Positions 12,485-24,520 of a stretch of DNA of 64,000 nucleotides are shown piece after piece; positions within the stretch are counted from its first letter, which is position 1; every line of letters starts with the position of its first letter. The DNA lies in contig JAZGTN010000232.1 of NCBI GenBank assembly GCA_037783415.1, positions 248,001 to 312,000 of the forward strand, written 5' to 3'. Position numbers and translations under genes: made by a program. Source of the stretch: Leptasterias polaris. Its lineage: Eukaryota > Echinodermata > Asteroidea > Forcipulatida > Asteriidae. A model generated the notes under the pieces. The model searched no databases and was not told the origin of the DNA. It saw only the letters and a list, made by a program, of their open reading frames with translations.

Positions 12485-13550
12485 GATTTGAATTCGACTT
12501 TGAAAACTGGTGTGATGTGGGTCAACTGCTCAGTGCCTAATGCATTGCCTCCATGGCATCCACGTCTTGTTTTAAATACGCATTTATTTATGTCTTTGTC
12601 ATTTCATCGAAGCATGAATAATGTGAAGAATTGTACGAAAGACAGTTTCGTAAAAGTCATTGTTTATAGGTAGAATGAAAATAATTATTCGTGGACAGAG
12701 GCTGTCATTACTTAGCCATGGCAGCTGCGGCGTCAAGGAAAACGCTCATTTACGTTTTTATTAATATTAATAAAAACAAATTGAAAATGATTGAAGATTG
12801 CCTTACGCTCTGCGAACTTAATTAGCAAGGAAGTGAGACAGCAGCTGCAGACGAAGGAATGTAGGCTAACTTTTTTTATAAAAGGTGTGAAAAATTCGAC
12901 CAGAAAGAAACGCGTTGAGAGGATGTATGTATGTCATGTGGTCTTCGTCGATTTGGAGAAATTGGTAGATACTGCCCGGGCTGATATGACCAACAGAGGA
13001 TAAACAAAACCGATGCCAATAGGTTAGGTTATATAGAGTCGTAGACTAGTGTTAAAAGGTGGCCGGGATGATATTAAGTGTACACATGGAATTCTATTTT
13101 GAGACAATGTGTTATTTATTTATTTATTTATTTACAAGGACCAATGCATTGTTTTTAATTCAACGCAATATATTAGGGAGAGGTTGGTCCTGTGGGAACC
13201 TATAGGGACCGTGTCGTCATGATCAAGGCAGGCCTGTGGCTGTTCGTGGAATTCTGACCCAGTTACTGCACGCAAAGCGCTCACTCTCCGTAGATATGAT
13301 ACGGAGGGAGGGTGCGCCCGTGCAGTAAACAGTGGGTGAGGGTTTTATAGTTCTGTGAACAGCTACAGGCTTGCTCTGCTTTGGACGACACAGCCTTCTT
13401 GAGGCTAAATCCCCCAACTCTCCCTGGGGCCTGTTGCCGGGTTAGGGAAACAACACTTTCCTCGCTCCGAGGGTTTCGCTAAACACTTCAATGACCTAAA
13501 ACCTGGTCTTGTGGGGTCAGACCAAATTCCACAGGAAGTATGACCCGCTT
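12482..13550. other. Non-coding stretch with (TTTA)n microsatellite
   Basis: A TTTA microsatellite lies at about 13,112-13,134. No supported gene is visible; short frames here have no domain. Confidence 0.4.
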
Positions 13551-13707
13551 GCGTAATTTTTTTTTTCCAGGAGAGATGAGGTCACTTAGCATAAATTTGC
13601 ATGTTATCATAATTTTTGTAATAAATTTAAAAAAATAAAGATTTTTGTAGAAAACACGCCAATTTATGCTAAGTGGCCTCATCTCTCCTGGGGGAAAAAA
13701 ATTACGC
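13551..13707. repeat. 157-bp foldback element
   Basis: The left arm starts gcgtaatttttttttt and continues ccaggagagatgagg and ttagcataaat. The right arm is its near-exact reverse complement and ends at 13,707. The arms are about 50 nt with a few mismatches and length differences in the A/T run. It is non-coding. It is consistent with a foldback MITE. Confidence 0.75.
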
Positions 13708-13816
13708 GACCCGCTTATCGCGTCATACCGAGCGTAAAAACATGTAGCCTAAGTTTGACCTGATGGAAACATTCTGACAAGGAAAGTGCAGCTGGCGCCC
13801 TTTTATAGACATTAAT

Positions 13817-13885
13817 CCCCCCCCCCCGAAAAAAAAATTAAAAAAATATATATATATAGGTATATATACCTATATATAATAAAAT
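13817..13885. repeat. C11 tract and AT-rich palindrome
   Basis: A C11 run is followed by A-rich sequence and a TA-rich palindrome centred on tataggtatatatacctata. Such tracts are slippage-prone. Confidence 0.8.
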
Positions 13886-14909
13886 AAAAATTCTATCGAT
13901 GTAAGGTGTAAACCCTACAATATATACCTCAAAGAAACTATAAACTGCTTGATCTTCTCTGAACCAAATTTGTTATCCTAATAAAGTAGTCCAAGTAGTC
14001 CAACTGTTTTCCCCACTGTATACGAACAGTTGTTTTAGTTTTGAGTGGCAGGCGTCCCCAAAACTAGCCATACGCATACATGTTGATGACCCTAGTTGTT
14101 TCCCATCTTTTTACAACGTTAAGTATATTGAATGCATGACGAACTAGTTACGACAAAACCCGGGGCGATGAAGTCCGCGCATCACCAAACCCGTACCCTT
14201 AGGTGAGCGACTGGCGCGTGTACGATATTCCAAGGATTCAATGGGATTTGAGAAAACAAAACTGTCCAGTAATTTGACCACAACGTCATGGTGACCAGCC
14301 TCCCAGCCATGCCAGCAAATTCACCGGTTCGGAGAATTGGCAGGAGGGAGCTTTTATTCACGGGATAAGATAACACTTTGTGTGATTTCACTTTTAATAA
14401 ATTAAATATTTGTGTGGTTTAAGGGCGTGTACCCCCCCCCCCCCCAACACACACGTGCGCACACACTAATCTTCGTTGAACTTGAGTTTCCCACCATCTC
14501 AGTCAAAAATGGTGTCAGTCTGCAAAGGTTCCCATCAGACAGTAAGTAGGCCCCCTACCGACACATTCGGAAGATTGCAGTGAAGCATTCTGGCAGCAAA
14601 AGTGGTAACTGTCACGCGTGTGCATTGTCATTTTGGTGCCTAGGTCTATACGTCACGAAAGTGCACCACCAGGCAATACAGAACCAAGAATGTTCAACTC
14701 TACGTCAGGACCTAATGGTTAACTCTGCAACTGCATATTGGACATACTGCTAACTATTTTATAAGCTAAGACAAATCAGCGGGGAGCCATAATAAAAACA
14801 CAGGTAACTACGAAGCCAAGAAAGACATCTCATTGTAGGCCAACTGCAAAGAAAGTAAAAAAGAAAGAAAAACAACCCCAGAAAAATATATTTGCCTCTC
14901 TTACAGATC
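13886..14909. other. Upstream region of the knottin-like gene
   Basis: Contains a C14 tract (14,432-14,445) followed by CA-rich sequence. I see no further gene. The last part would include the upstream promoter region of the gene that begins at 15,067. Confidence 0.4.
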
Positions 14910-14915
14910 TATAAA
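14910..14915 (+). promoter_or_regulatory. Candidate TATA box of the knottin-like gene
   Basis: TATAAA lies 157 bp upstream of the chosen ATG. A start site about 25-30 bp downstream would give a 5' UTR near 125 nt. Position and sequence fit; transcription is not shown. Confidence 0.45.
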
Positions 14916-15066
14916 TGCGCCCTCCATTGCCTTTGTGTTTGCGCAACATCAGGGTAAAAAAGAAAGAAGCCCCAAACAATCTTTTACAAATATTTTGAAT
15001 GTATGTTTTCCGCTTTCTCCACAAATTTTTGAACCGCACTCTTTGACTGCCAACAGGCCGTACACA

Positions 15067-15231
15067 ATGAAGACATGCGGACTGCTTTTCGTGGTTGTCA
15101 TGGCAACAGTTGTCATGACAGTGGCTTCAATGGAGGATGAGGGAGACGACTGGTTTGAAAACCTTCTACAGGAGTACAAGAGGAGACCGCAACCACCACC
15201 ACGGGGATCTTCAATAAATGGACAATCAAAG
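15067..15231 (+). CDS. Secreted cysteine-rich (knottin-like) peptide, exon 1
   Basis: The exon encodes residues 1-55. Residues 1-21 form a clear signal peptide: MKTCGLL, then a valine/methionine-rich core ending in VAS. An acidic pro-segment follows (MEDEGDDWFENLLQEY), then a basic KRR site at 38-40 suited to proprotein cleavage, and a Pro/Arg-rich linker. The exon ends in phase 0 at AAG before GTAAAC, a good donor; without splicing a stop follows three codons later. I chose this ATG over the upstream in-frame one 44 codons earlier because the signal peptide starts directly here and the TATA box fits. The product is probably secreted. Its role (defence, signalling or venom-like) cannot be told from the sequence. 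Confidence 0.7.
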
Positions 15232-15546
15232 GTAAACATTTAGGCGTGTTTAAAACAAATACAGAAACAAAAACCAAAAACCAAAATAAATCATTTTGAT
15301 CAGGTATGTTAAAGCCTCATTCTCAAGAATACAAATTGGATTATTTTGTTTGAACATCCTTAGCAGAGTACTAATGTGGATGGCAATACGATAATCATGT
15401 AACGTTCTACTATGATGCTTGCAACGTTCTACTATGATGCTTGTTGAATCACTATACTTCTACTGCATATTAACTTGAACCTACACTTTAAAGGGGCAGT
15501 TGCCTTGGATTGGGTGATTTGGGCAATGAAAAGCATGTGTTATGAT
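15232..15546 (+). other. Start of the 4,467-bp intron
   Basis: The intron runs from the donor at 15,232 to the acceptor ending at 19,698. This first part is AT-rich, with a short direct repeat (aacgttctactatgatgctt near 15,402 and again near 15,422). Confidence 0.55.
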
Positions 15547-16057
15547 ACTAGATAAGTCTGACTCAGATTCCAAATAAGTCTGACTCGGAAACTAGATAAG
15601 TCTGACTCAGATTCCAAATAAGTCTGACTCGGAAACTAGATAAGTCTGACTCAGATTCCAAAAAAGTCTGACTCGAAAACTAGATAAGTCTGACTCAGAT
15701 TCCAAATAAGTCTGACTCGGAAACTAGATAAGTCTGACTCAGATTCCAAATAAGTCTGTCTCAGAAACTAGATAAGTCTGACTCAGATTCCAAATAAGTC
15801 TGACTCGGAAACTAGATAAGTCTGACTCAGATTCCAAATAAGTCTGACTCGGAAACTAGATAAGTCTGACTCAGATTCCAAATAAGTCTGACTCGGAAAC
15901 TAGATAAGTCTGACTCAGATTCCAAATAAGTCTGTCTCAGAAACTAGATAAGTCTGACTCAGATTCCAAATAAGTCTGTCTCAGAAACTAGATAAGTCTG
16001 ACTCAGATTCCAAATAAGTCTGATTCGGAAACTAGATAAGTCTGACTCAGATTCCAG
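15547..16057. repeat. 44-bp minisatellite, about 11.6 copies
   Basis: The unit consists of two related 22-bp halves, aagtctgactcagattccaa followed by at, and aagtctgactcggaaactag followed by at. Copies are nearly uniform. Several carry gtctgtctcaga instead of gtctgactcgga in the second half, so both half-types have spread. It lies within the intron. Confidence 0.92.
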
Positions 16058-16760
16058 ATGTTCCTGACTAGTTCAATCAGACTAAAATATCAGATTAGTT
16101 CTAGTAAATCGATTTCCAGACTATGGCTATCAATCCAGGTCAATTTGACTAAATTTCGAGGTAAATCCGACTCTGATCCTAAAGAAGTTTGACCTGAATT
16201 ATATCGATCTGACTTTGGTGAGGTTCAGTTTGACCCAGATTCCACATTTTGTGTGTGTGTGTGCGTGTAACTGTGTGTGTATTTTCATGTACGTATATTT
16301 GTATTGTTGTGTTTTGTATTTTTGTCTTCTTTAAATATTTTAGTTATTTTGAAGTAGCCAGTAGCATCTGAGTTCAAGGCTCTCGAGTCACTTATTCAGT
16401 CAACTTTTTTAATTCCAGGAATGTGCCTTGGCTTATTGTCCTTTTTGTATTGTTTTGTTCTTTCTGTACTTTGTTTTGTATTGTTCTTTTGAATTTGAAG
16501 AAAAAGAAATAATTATAATAAGATAATAATAATTCAAGATAAAATTGACTCGGACTTCAGATCAATCTGACTGCTATTCAAAATTAGTCTGGTTGAGATC
16601 GACCTGACTCGGATTCCAGATTTGTCTGACTCTTGATTCCAAATCAGTCTGATTCTGATTCCAAATCAGTCTGACTCTGAATTCATGTAGTTTGATTTAC
16701 CCGTGATCAGTTTGACTCAAATCAGTAATCGGTCTAGTTTGAATGGTCTGAACAAAAAAC
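16058..16760. repeat. Decayed relatives of the 22-bp half-unit
   Basis: Scattered, diverged copies of tctgactcagattcc-like sequence occur at about 16,060-16,240 and 16,545-16,755. They are separated by a GT-rich microsatellite (about 16,248-16,280) and AT-rich sequence. They look like the older edge of the same tandem repeat. Confidence 0.6.
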
Positions 16761-18439
16761 CTAGACTGCTGTGTGCCAGTTTGTCTGTCTGGTGTTTTGC
16801 TTCGCTATTATTTGTTAATTGTTTTAACTTCTGTTCTGAGCATCTTGATGAAATTTGAGATTATTTGATATTTTTTTCGACACCCAGCTTCAGAACACGA
16901 GTTGTAGAAAGCGTCAAATCAAGAAATAAATGAAACCAAATACCAATGTGTTAGATTGTATGAATTTGCACGAAATAAGGTAGTATAATTCATTTCAATG
17001 TTTTGTTTTTAGTCAACGGGAATTTGAAACTTGCATGATTATACATTTTGTTAGTGAATGCCTAACCACACAAGTTATCTTCGTAGATGAGCATTATGTC
17101 AAGACCTTTATTTCTAACCGAAGAAACTCCCTTTAAAGGACATGTATTTCTACCTCCTTGTTATTTGTTTAGCCTACCAGATCTGTTCTAGAGCAAATCA
17201 AAAGAACGTGTGAAACTTCGTCCCCACGTGGTGCACTTCGGTCTCGCTGCATAAAAACACTTCTGAGACCGTACATTGAACCAACATCGGTGGGTTAAAA
17301 TGTCAAGGGGTGTCTCCAACAAAAATGTCCATAGTTTGGGTGCTACATGCCTCCGTTCCGAAACCATAAACTCTCACAAATGTTTTACATAATCTTTAAC
17401 GGTCACCAAGGCGCACTTTTACAGAACTGCTCGACAAAAAAACAACAAAAAAGACATTCAGCTGCTTAGCTTCGGTCAGCAGGTAGACACTAACATACTA
17501 GCAATGTCATTTGCCTTTTGGGTTGATAAAATGCTTGTAGTGAACGTTTTTTCTCTTCTATTAGCTGGTATGAGTGTTTAGCAGCTCAATGGAATTGACT
17601 ACTGTTCCAGTGCATGCAATGCCTTCTACCCTTAATTACAATGTTTTGTATTTAATGATATATACAAGTTCAATATTTGGCTTCTGGCTTTGTTTTTGCC
17701 ACGAATGTAAACATGCGGCAATCATTTTCTGCAGTTTACTAGCTGTTTTGCAAATGTATTAGTTCCAGCTGCAATTCCGGCTTGGGCGCATTTTCCAACA
17801 CGGTTAAAATACATTGCGCCACCAAATGCTCACCCCAGCGAAGCATTATTCTTTTTGCAATACATATTGGAACCGGAGAAACTCAAACGTTTTCCGTCAC
17901 GACCTTCGTTGTCAGCTTTACTGAAACAAGATCATTTTTCAAAACAAATTTAATACAACATTTAGTTTTAGACTTCCGAACCTTTTTGAGAGCACTCCTA
18001 CCTCAAATTTTGAAGAAAGAAAACTGTGTACGAGTAAAACTACTTTGAATTTAAGGAAATATCTTTGTGAATGCACCATTGTTAATTCAGCCTTGCTGCG
18101 ATGGTACACATCTAATAATTGCTGAAAAGTCCTAGCAAGAGTCAAAGTCGAAGCCGCACTTTGGGCAAAACCCAAAATAGTGAGTAAATTAGAGTCTACA
18201 ATTTCACCTTGTTGGCATATGATGCACTTAAAACTACTTGTGTTGCCTTTGTGTATATGGGTAAAATAAATGTAGACATTTTGAAGGTTTATGTAACAAC
18301 TAAACGTTGGATATTTTTGGACTCCCTTTTAGAAAAAAGTTTGCTTCTTTGCATTATCTGTTACTCCACAAAACCGCATGATTTTCAAAATTCTTTGAAT
18401 TTGTAAACGGCTGCACGGTTCAGTTGTTCTCTTTTCGAC

Positions 18440-18470
<31 letters not shown>

Positions 18471-19698
18471 CGCTGCCTGCCTAACATCTGAAACCCTCTT
18501 TTAAACACTGTTGTTTAATAATAAAAGACTGCAAGTTTTTCGTGTTATGTTTGGTCAATGCTATGTTCAAACTTGTATTACACCATGAACTAACCCATTT
18601 ACTAATCAATTACTGAAGGGGTTTTCTTTATTTCTTTATCCATTCATTTTCAACCATTTTTAAACAGTTCTCACACTATTCCTTGTACAGTTTCTTAATA
18701 AATACAAACGGTTTCAGGGATATCGAAGTAACGATATGCTACAGAGCTGGATCGCATTAGCCTCCTTTACACTGCAAAACTCCGGTTTTAAATTGGTTCT
18801 CTTAGTATCTATAAAACACCCACACGGTGTTAATTTTACCAACGGTAGTAATGGGATAACTAACACTATGTCAGTGTTGTCACAGCAGAAAGAATCCATT
18901 CAAAAACCACAATAAAAAGTGCTGGACTACCATAAAATGCTGGAAGTGTACGACCGACACCTATAAATCATGCAGAATGTCACAAAGTTGCCCATTGTAT
19001 TAATAAACGGCGCTAAGATAATATCACAAAAACCACGAAGCACATACAACTTGGCGAATGTTTTTACTATTTGTGCAGGGCAAAATTATTTGTCATAAAG
19101 AGCTGCAAACATTTCTGCCGAGCAGAAGTAAGCTGGATACTAGTCACAGATTGATACAAGTAACATAATTCGGTTTACCTTATTCTGGTATGCATGTTGA
19201 GCTTAGCTACTTTTTGTGCTTCAGCAGATCTATTATATGCAATTGGACCTATAACACGGCGTCCGCAACACAATTATGGCAGTGGTGATTTGCTTTGACA
19301 AGAAGGAAACAGAAAAAGGGAACTGAGTATTAAAGTCAATCCCTTACTGTCTATAAAAACGGGGTTTGCAGGAAATAATATGGCGAGCTGCGCAAACGAA
19401 CGCAAAAATGTGTTTTCTTCACGACAAGAAATACATTACTTGGTCGGCAAGTTTTTAACGTGACAGGGCTAGATCTCGCAGCGCTTTTTCTGAACAATAG
19501 TGCACAGGATTCTAACCAACAGCTTGCAGAAGTAATGATCCATAATCGTCGAGTCTGTTTAGTCTTCATCACTGATATCTAAAAATCGGTGCATCAATTT
19601 CTTTGAAAGAAAAATACACCTAAATAAGACAGTTTGCTGTAATGTTCACAATATCAACTAACTTTTAACCATAGTAATATTTTGTGTCCCCTTTTCAG
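16761..19698 (+). other. Rest of the intron, including a CT microsatellite
   Basis: A (CT)n tract lies at about 18,438-18,471. The acceptor at the end is good: a T/C-rich run then CAG. Frames inside have no recognisable domain. I found no additional cysteine-rich exon. Confidence 0.5.
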
Positions 19699-19857
19699 TG
19701 TCTTAGCTATGGAAAGAGATGCACAATTACTAATCGCCAAAACAACTGCTGCCGAGGCTTGGGATGTTACGCTGGATCCGGGAACGACTGCGTTGGGTCC
19801 AAAAATTGCTACTGCCGGAAAACACCCGAGCTGAAATACGTCTACTACATGGTGTAG
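19699..19857 (+). CDS. Secreted cysteine-rich (knottin-like) peptide, exon 2
   Basis: The exon starts directly after a cttttcag acceptor, in phase 0 with exon 1, and encodes 52 residues plus TAG. With exon 1 the precursor is 107 residues. Eight cysteines lie at precursor positions 56, 63, 72, 73, 78, 86, 92 and 94: C-x6-C-x8-CC-x4-C-x7-C-x5-C-x-C. This is an inhibitor-cystine-knot-type spacing with an extra pair near the C-terminus. Such folds occur in protease inhibitors, antimicrobial peptides, neuropeptide-like ligands and venom components, and the spacing alone does not choose among them. The short tail after the last cysteine is rich in tyrosine and runs into a repeat motif. The even cysteine count and matching splice phase are the main support. 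Confidence 0.7.
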   Translation, partial: CLSYGKRCTITNRQNNCCRGLGCYAGSGNDCVGSKNCYCRKTPELKYVYYMV

Positions 19858-19960
19858 ATAAGACACTATACTCGTGACTTCTAATACATGGTGTAGCTTT
19901 GACATTAGTCGTGACTTATACTCTGGTGTAGATTTGACACTACTCGTGTTACACCCGAGA
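19841..19960. repeat. About 40-bp degenerate tandem repeat over the stop codon and 3' UTR
   Basis: The motif acatggtgtag followed by tttgacactactcgtgac-like sequence recurs about three times, starting in the last codons of exon 2. Related ggtgtaaatttaacac-type motifs appear again near 20,040-20,165. Confidence 0.65.
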
Positions 19961-22900
19961 GCAGTATAAGATTGACACTTTATAAGCCACACAGAAATGT
20001 GTAATGTATCACCATCGATGATACACCTTAGAAACATCTGTGTTATGTTATACCCCACTCTAACATACGGTATAGGACATCTGGTGTTGCACCCAGCTAC
20101 AAACCATTGCTAGTCATTAACACCTGGTGAAACGGTGTAAATTTAACACTACATGTTACACTCATTTCGCTTTGCTGTTATTTTATTTCACATCACGTAG
20201 CAGCGTTAGTGCTGATGTTGTTCATATTATTATTTGCGAGCAAAATCTAATAATCATTTACATTATAACTTACAACCAGTAGATACTATGTGTTCACAAA
20301 ATTAATATTGTGTGGTTTTTAAAGCAATAATTAGTTATAGTGTTTTTAATTTCGTTGATGCATTTTAAGGTTTTTGATACATTATGTACGTGTTGCAGTG
20401 TGCGGCACGGAGCTCGCCATTTTGCAGTAATTAATCAAACGTCAATCAGTGGGATGAGGGTAAAGCCAATAAGGCCATGTTGCACATGAGAATATTAAAT
20501 GTACCGTTTATTTGTAAACAGCATTATGCGACTAAAAATGGCGCAATAAAACGCGATGGTGACTTTTGCGAGGATTCGGTACTTCTGGGTGCTGCTTTAA
20601 AGCATGCATCACATCAGTTTCTTCGTTGCAGAAATTGTATGCAACAATTTATTTGTTGCAGACACAATGTTCAAAAAGTAGCAACCTAAGCTCGGATAAG
20701 AACAGGGTTGACAATCATTGCTGACAAAAAAGTCTATAACTAGGAACCAAACTTTAGGAGGAATGTTGAAATGATGACATGTCCACCACCTTTTGATAAC
20801 CCCTCAGAGTTATGGATTTCAATGAGCTTTTGTGAACAGTATCCTCAACACAAATTAACGTGATAACACGGCAGGACTGTTTTACTGTAAGAATCAACAA
20901 CTTGTTTTTTCCACCAGACAGACATGCACATTTCTGAATTTAGGGATACATTTGTCATCTTTGTAAGAATTACTATAATTGCATTACATGTTTGAAAAAA
21001 AAAAATAAAAAAAATGAAGATAGCCTACACGCTTACTTTCATTGAACCCTTTGACTGTTTGCATGATCCGCAACAACATAGTATAGTACATTTCTTTGTA
21101 AAACAAAAATAAAAATCCGTAATGGTCACCGGGAGTGAGCTTTTTGTCATGCACGGATTAACTGTCCTGAAGTACATTTAGTTTTTAATTATTTGATTCA
21201 CATTGTATATGGGTTTTATTTCTCTCTGCTTGATTAAAATTATCCTTTTGTCAAAATGAATCTCACAATGTAAATATAGATGCTGTATTTTTCCTTATGA
21301 AATTACAAGTATTATTATTAAACACAAGCATTTCAACTAGAAGAAACTTTGACACATCGCCATCTAAGCACTTACTTTGATGGACTAACCTCTGTCAAAG
21401 TAGTGCAAAAATCACCATAACTAATGTTTGTCGACTTCCAGTGGAATAAACACAACGTAAGACACTTTGATAAGTTGAATTATGTTTTGTTTTGATAGAA
21501 AGCGTTTTCAGACGTATGACATTATGATATGTAACAACCATATAAAGGGGAACGCTGTTGTGCTTGGTGTCAGTTGTGTACGCCCTCAATGTTGGCAAAT
21601 TTTTTCCACCATTAAATTGACACTCATCATTGTAAGCGTATGAGAGGCTAGAGTACTAGCTTAATGAGTCTAATTGCCAACAGCCAAACTGGCTGCGCTC
21701 ATGGATTCCCTCAAGTCAAGAAAACATGCTCAGATGATGTAGGCCTATACTCAGCGTTCTCCTAGTTCAGTTTATTAGGTATTGTATACATTTTGTAAAC
21801 TTACCATCAATAACATTGTTGATACTCGATGATGATGGTTTTACTGGGAGTTGAACATCCTCCATGGTTGAATGTTGAAGTTTAAACTATCCAGGTTCTC
21901 ACAATCACGAAATCAACTCAAAACTATGCAAAAGACAACTCTTAGCAACGCCTAAAATACAATGCTCGACATTTTTATCTAGAGACAAGCCAAAAGTATT
22001 TCTTTCTGTCACGCTTGCTTAGATTGATAGCGCCCTCCAGTGACGCCATCTCTTGCACGGCTCTTGAGTAATAATGCGTAATGTCTGAGACTCATGTTTA
22101 GCACGAAATCTGACATAACACATGGAGGCAAGTGGAATATCCAATGAACAATTGTGGCTTCCCGCCGTAGGCGCTCCTAAAGAAATCGCACTCCTAAAAA
22201 ATCTTTCAAAATAAAAAGAGGATAGGCCTATGCCTTAGGTTTGTAAGTTGATGAATAACTTCTAATGCAAAAAGGGTCCATATTTACTGGACGTGTTCGG
22301 TCTGATGTATCGTGTACGTATGTAGAAAGAAAAAAATGCTCGAAACTTTGATTAATTTCTAAGAATAGTGCGGTAATCTTTTTTTACAGACAACTCACTC
22401 GTTTTACTTAATAACATGAACTTCACTCACAATTTTGACTTTAAAGGAGCAATTTGTAAATTGTATACAACTCATTTCAAAGTGTTTATGCATGTGTTGA
22501 ATTAGTACTGGTCTGTGGTATAAAAAATAAATAAACGTGGGGTTTAAATAAAATAAAATGAAACACTCTTGTTTTAATCCGGATTCAAGTTGTTTGATTT
22601 ACATACTGTTCTGAATTTAATTCCAAAAATAGTGACAGTTGACATTATAAGCAGATAAACTTTGTAGTTTAATTAAGATCTAGCTATTACAAGTCACAAG
22701 TAGTCGAATTTTGCAGCAGTGGGATCCAATTGGTTGATTGCGCCTTTGATGAGTGATACAAACATGCAATTTGGAATACAGTCAGAGTATGCCATGATAG
22801 AGATATTTGGCTAAAGGGCAACGAGCAAATTTTTGAAATGGCTGCCAATACTTGTTATTCAACCTTTTCAAAATTAATGACAACATTTGCAATGGCACCC

Positions 22901-23534
22901 ATAGATAATCTTTCTGTGACTGTATGCCGAATTATCAGGCTTATCATGATTAAAGGCACAATTTAATCACCTATGCCTGCCGTACTACTGGTGTTATAAG
23001 CAGGCTACTTCAACGTGACAACGTTTAAAGTTGTAGCAAATTGTGCCGGAATTAGAAAACTCACTAAGTCATGCAATACAACGAAAACATCCAGAGTAGA
23101 ATTTACACTTTACAATAAAGGTTTTGTTTTGCATGGTTATTGACACGCTCAGGAAAAAATGCGGCCTGTTAGAAACTGTGGTTTTAGTCTGTAGCTCTGA
23201 CGCACATAAAGCCAGATCCAGACCCGAGGCGAAGTTTCGAAAGTGCTGTACGCGGTTTTAAATAACCGAGCACACGTCATTTTGTGCTGACAATCAATCC
23301 ACAGCCCAACTCTTTGCATCAGGGGTTGCTTCTCTATTTATTTCACGGATAAATATATTTCCCTCCAATTATTTTAGCAGAACGATGCCGCCATGTTGAC
23401 GCTCAAACACCTTGTTTGGAATCTTCGAACTAGTCGAGTGTCTCGGCATGTACGACGTAACACGAGTCACACCGATGCTTCTGCCCAGGACGGCAGCTTG
23501 CGATGATGACGTGCATGAAGCAAACGAAGTAAAG
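19961..23534. other. Non-coding stretch, no supported gene
   Basis: AT-rich sequence holding the probable 3' UTR of the knottin-like gene at its left. Candidate AATAAA-type signals occur but none is compelling. Frames of 60-70 codons show no domain. No tRNA gene is visible before the array. Confidence 0.35.
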
Positions 23535-23572
23535 ATGGCGGTAAAATCTCACAAAATTGAGGGTACGTAAAA
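23535..23572 (+). other. Possible short first coding exon (weak)
   Basis: AAGATGGCGG, a typical start context, opens 12 codons and is followed by a donor-like ggtacgtaa at 23,571-23,579. If real, its first intron would contain the tRNA array. No domain can be read from so few residues, and a start and donor this close can arise by chance. Confidence 0.12.
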
Positions 23573-24123
23573 GACGTTACGAAGTCGTTTCAAATACGGA
23601 GACACTAAACGCTTAATAACAATCTCCGACGTTGGCTAGCACTGATTCAACATCAAATATCGGTAAAAATATGATGAGAAATCAGGCGAGCCTATGCGTT
23701 GTTGTCATGGCAAAAGATGTTAACTGGTAGAGATGTAAGGGCATTTTTTAATCACTAATCGCCGTTATCGATGCCACAAGAAATGACTGGGGGGGGGGGG
23801 GGGGGGGGTATGAAATACATCAACTGCACGAGCGTGAGAAAACTATCATATGGAAGCTTAAAAACCAATCCAAATAAAGAGAAGCAGTCAGAAAAATATA
23901 TGAGGATAAATTTAAATAAAAATGTCCTCCAAATAGATAAGTAGTGTTGCAGAATTTAAATTAAAGGCACAGACATTTTCTGCGTTCTTCTATAGATTTC
24001 GTTTAATTTTGTATTGCGTTTAAACCGCCAATGACAGAAAACATTTGTGGGGAAAAAAAGATCTTTAAATACACATCAGTTGGTTAATTACGCGGGAAGA
24101 GAATTGAAAGAAAAAGACGTTTG
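23573..24123. other. Left boundary of the tRNA array, with G20 tract
   Basis: A G20 tract lies at 23,789-23,808. Unique AT-rich sequence continues to about 24,100. The last 20-25 bp before copy 1 retain the T-run terminator of the array unit (gaaagaaaaagacg), after which the sequence is unrelated to the spacer. The boundary is therefore sharp. Confidence 0.6.
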
Positions 24124-24453
24124 TGCCATGACCAGGATTCGAACCTGGGTTATTGCGACCACAACGCAATGTCCTAACCATTAGACGATCACGGCGAGCT
24201 GATTGACACATGATGCTTCTCTTCTCTTTACAGTTGTAGCTTGTTAATTTGTACATAAAAAATACTTAAAAGCCTTAAAGAAAAACAATATGGTGCCATG
24301 ACCAGGATTCGAACCTGGGTTATTGCGACCACAACGCAATGTCCTAACCACTAGACGATCACGGCGAGCTACTTGACACATGATGCTTCTCTTCTTTTTA
24401 CAGTTGTAGCTTGTTTATTTGTACATAAAATATATACTAAAAAAGCCTAAAAG

Positions 24454-24458
24454 AAAAA
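24454..24458 (-). terminator. Pol III T-run terminator of a representative copy
   Basis: Five T residues on the minus strand lie about 8 nt beyond the tRNA 3' end, followed by a C and more Ts. Almost every unit keeps a T5 run here; a subset has T4. This spacing is normal for Pol III genes and supports independent transcription of each copy. Confidence 0.8.
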
Positions 24459-24477
24459 CAAGTTTGTGCCATGACCA

Positions 24478-24488
24478 GGATTCGAACC
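24478..24488 (-). promoter_or_regulatory. B box of a representative tRNA-His copy
   Basis: On the minus strand this reads GGTTCGAATCC, an exact match to the Pol III B-box consensus bound by TFIIIC. It is shown for the copy at 24467-24538 and is the same in most copies. Copies with T54->C or T54->A alter its third base. Confidence 0.9.
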
Positions 24489-24520
24489 TGGGTTATTGCG
24501 ACCACAACGCAATGTCCTAA

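Noticed and set aside
14949..15239. 96-codon minus-strand frame
   Set aside because: It is the reverse of exon 1; the sense strand has a signal peptide and splice donor.
19654..20058. 134-codon minus-strand frame
   Set aside because: It lies antisense to exon 2 of the knottin-like gene and its repeat-bearing 3' UTR. The sense exon has better support.
24395..24412. Acceptor-like site (ttctttttacag) in each spacer on the plus strand
   Set aside because: The pyrimidine tract and CAG recur in every unit, but there is no coding exon next to them and the units are transcribed in the other direction.
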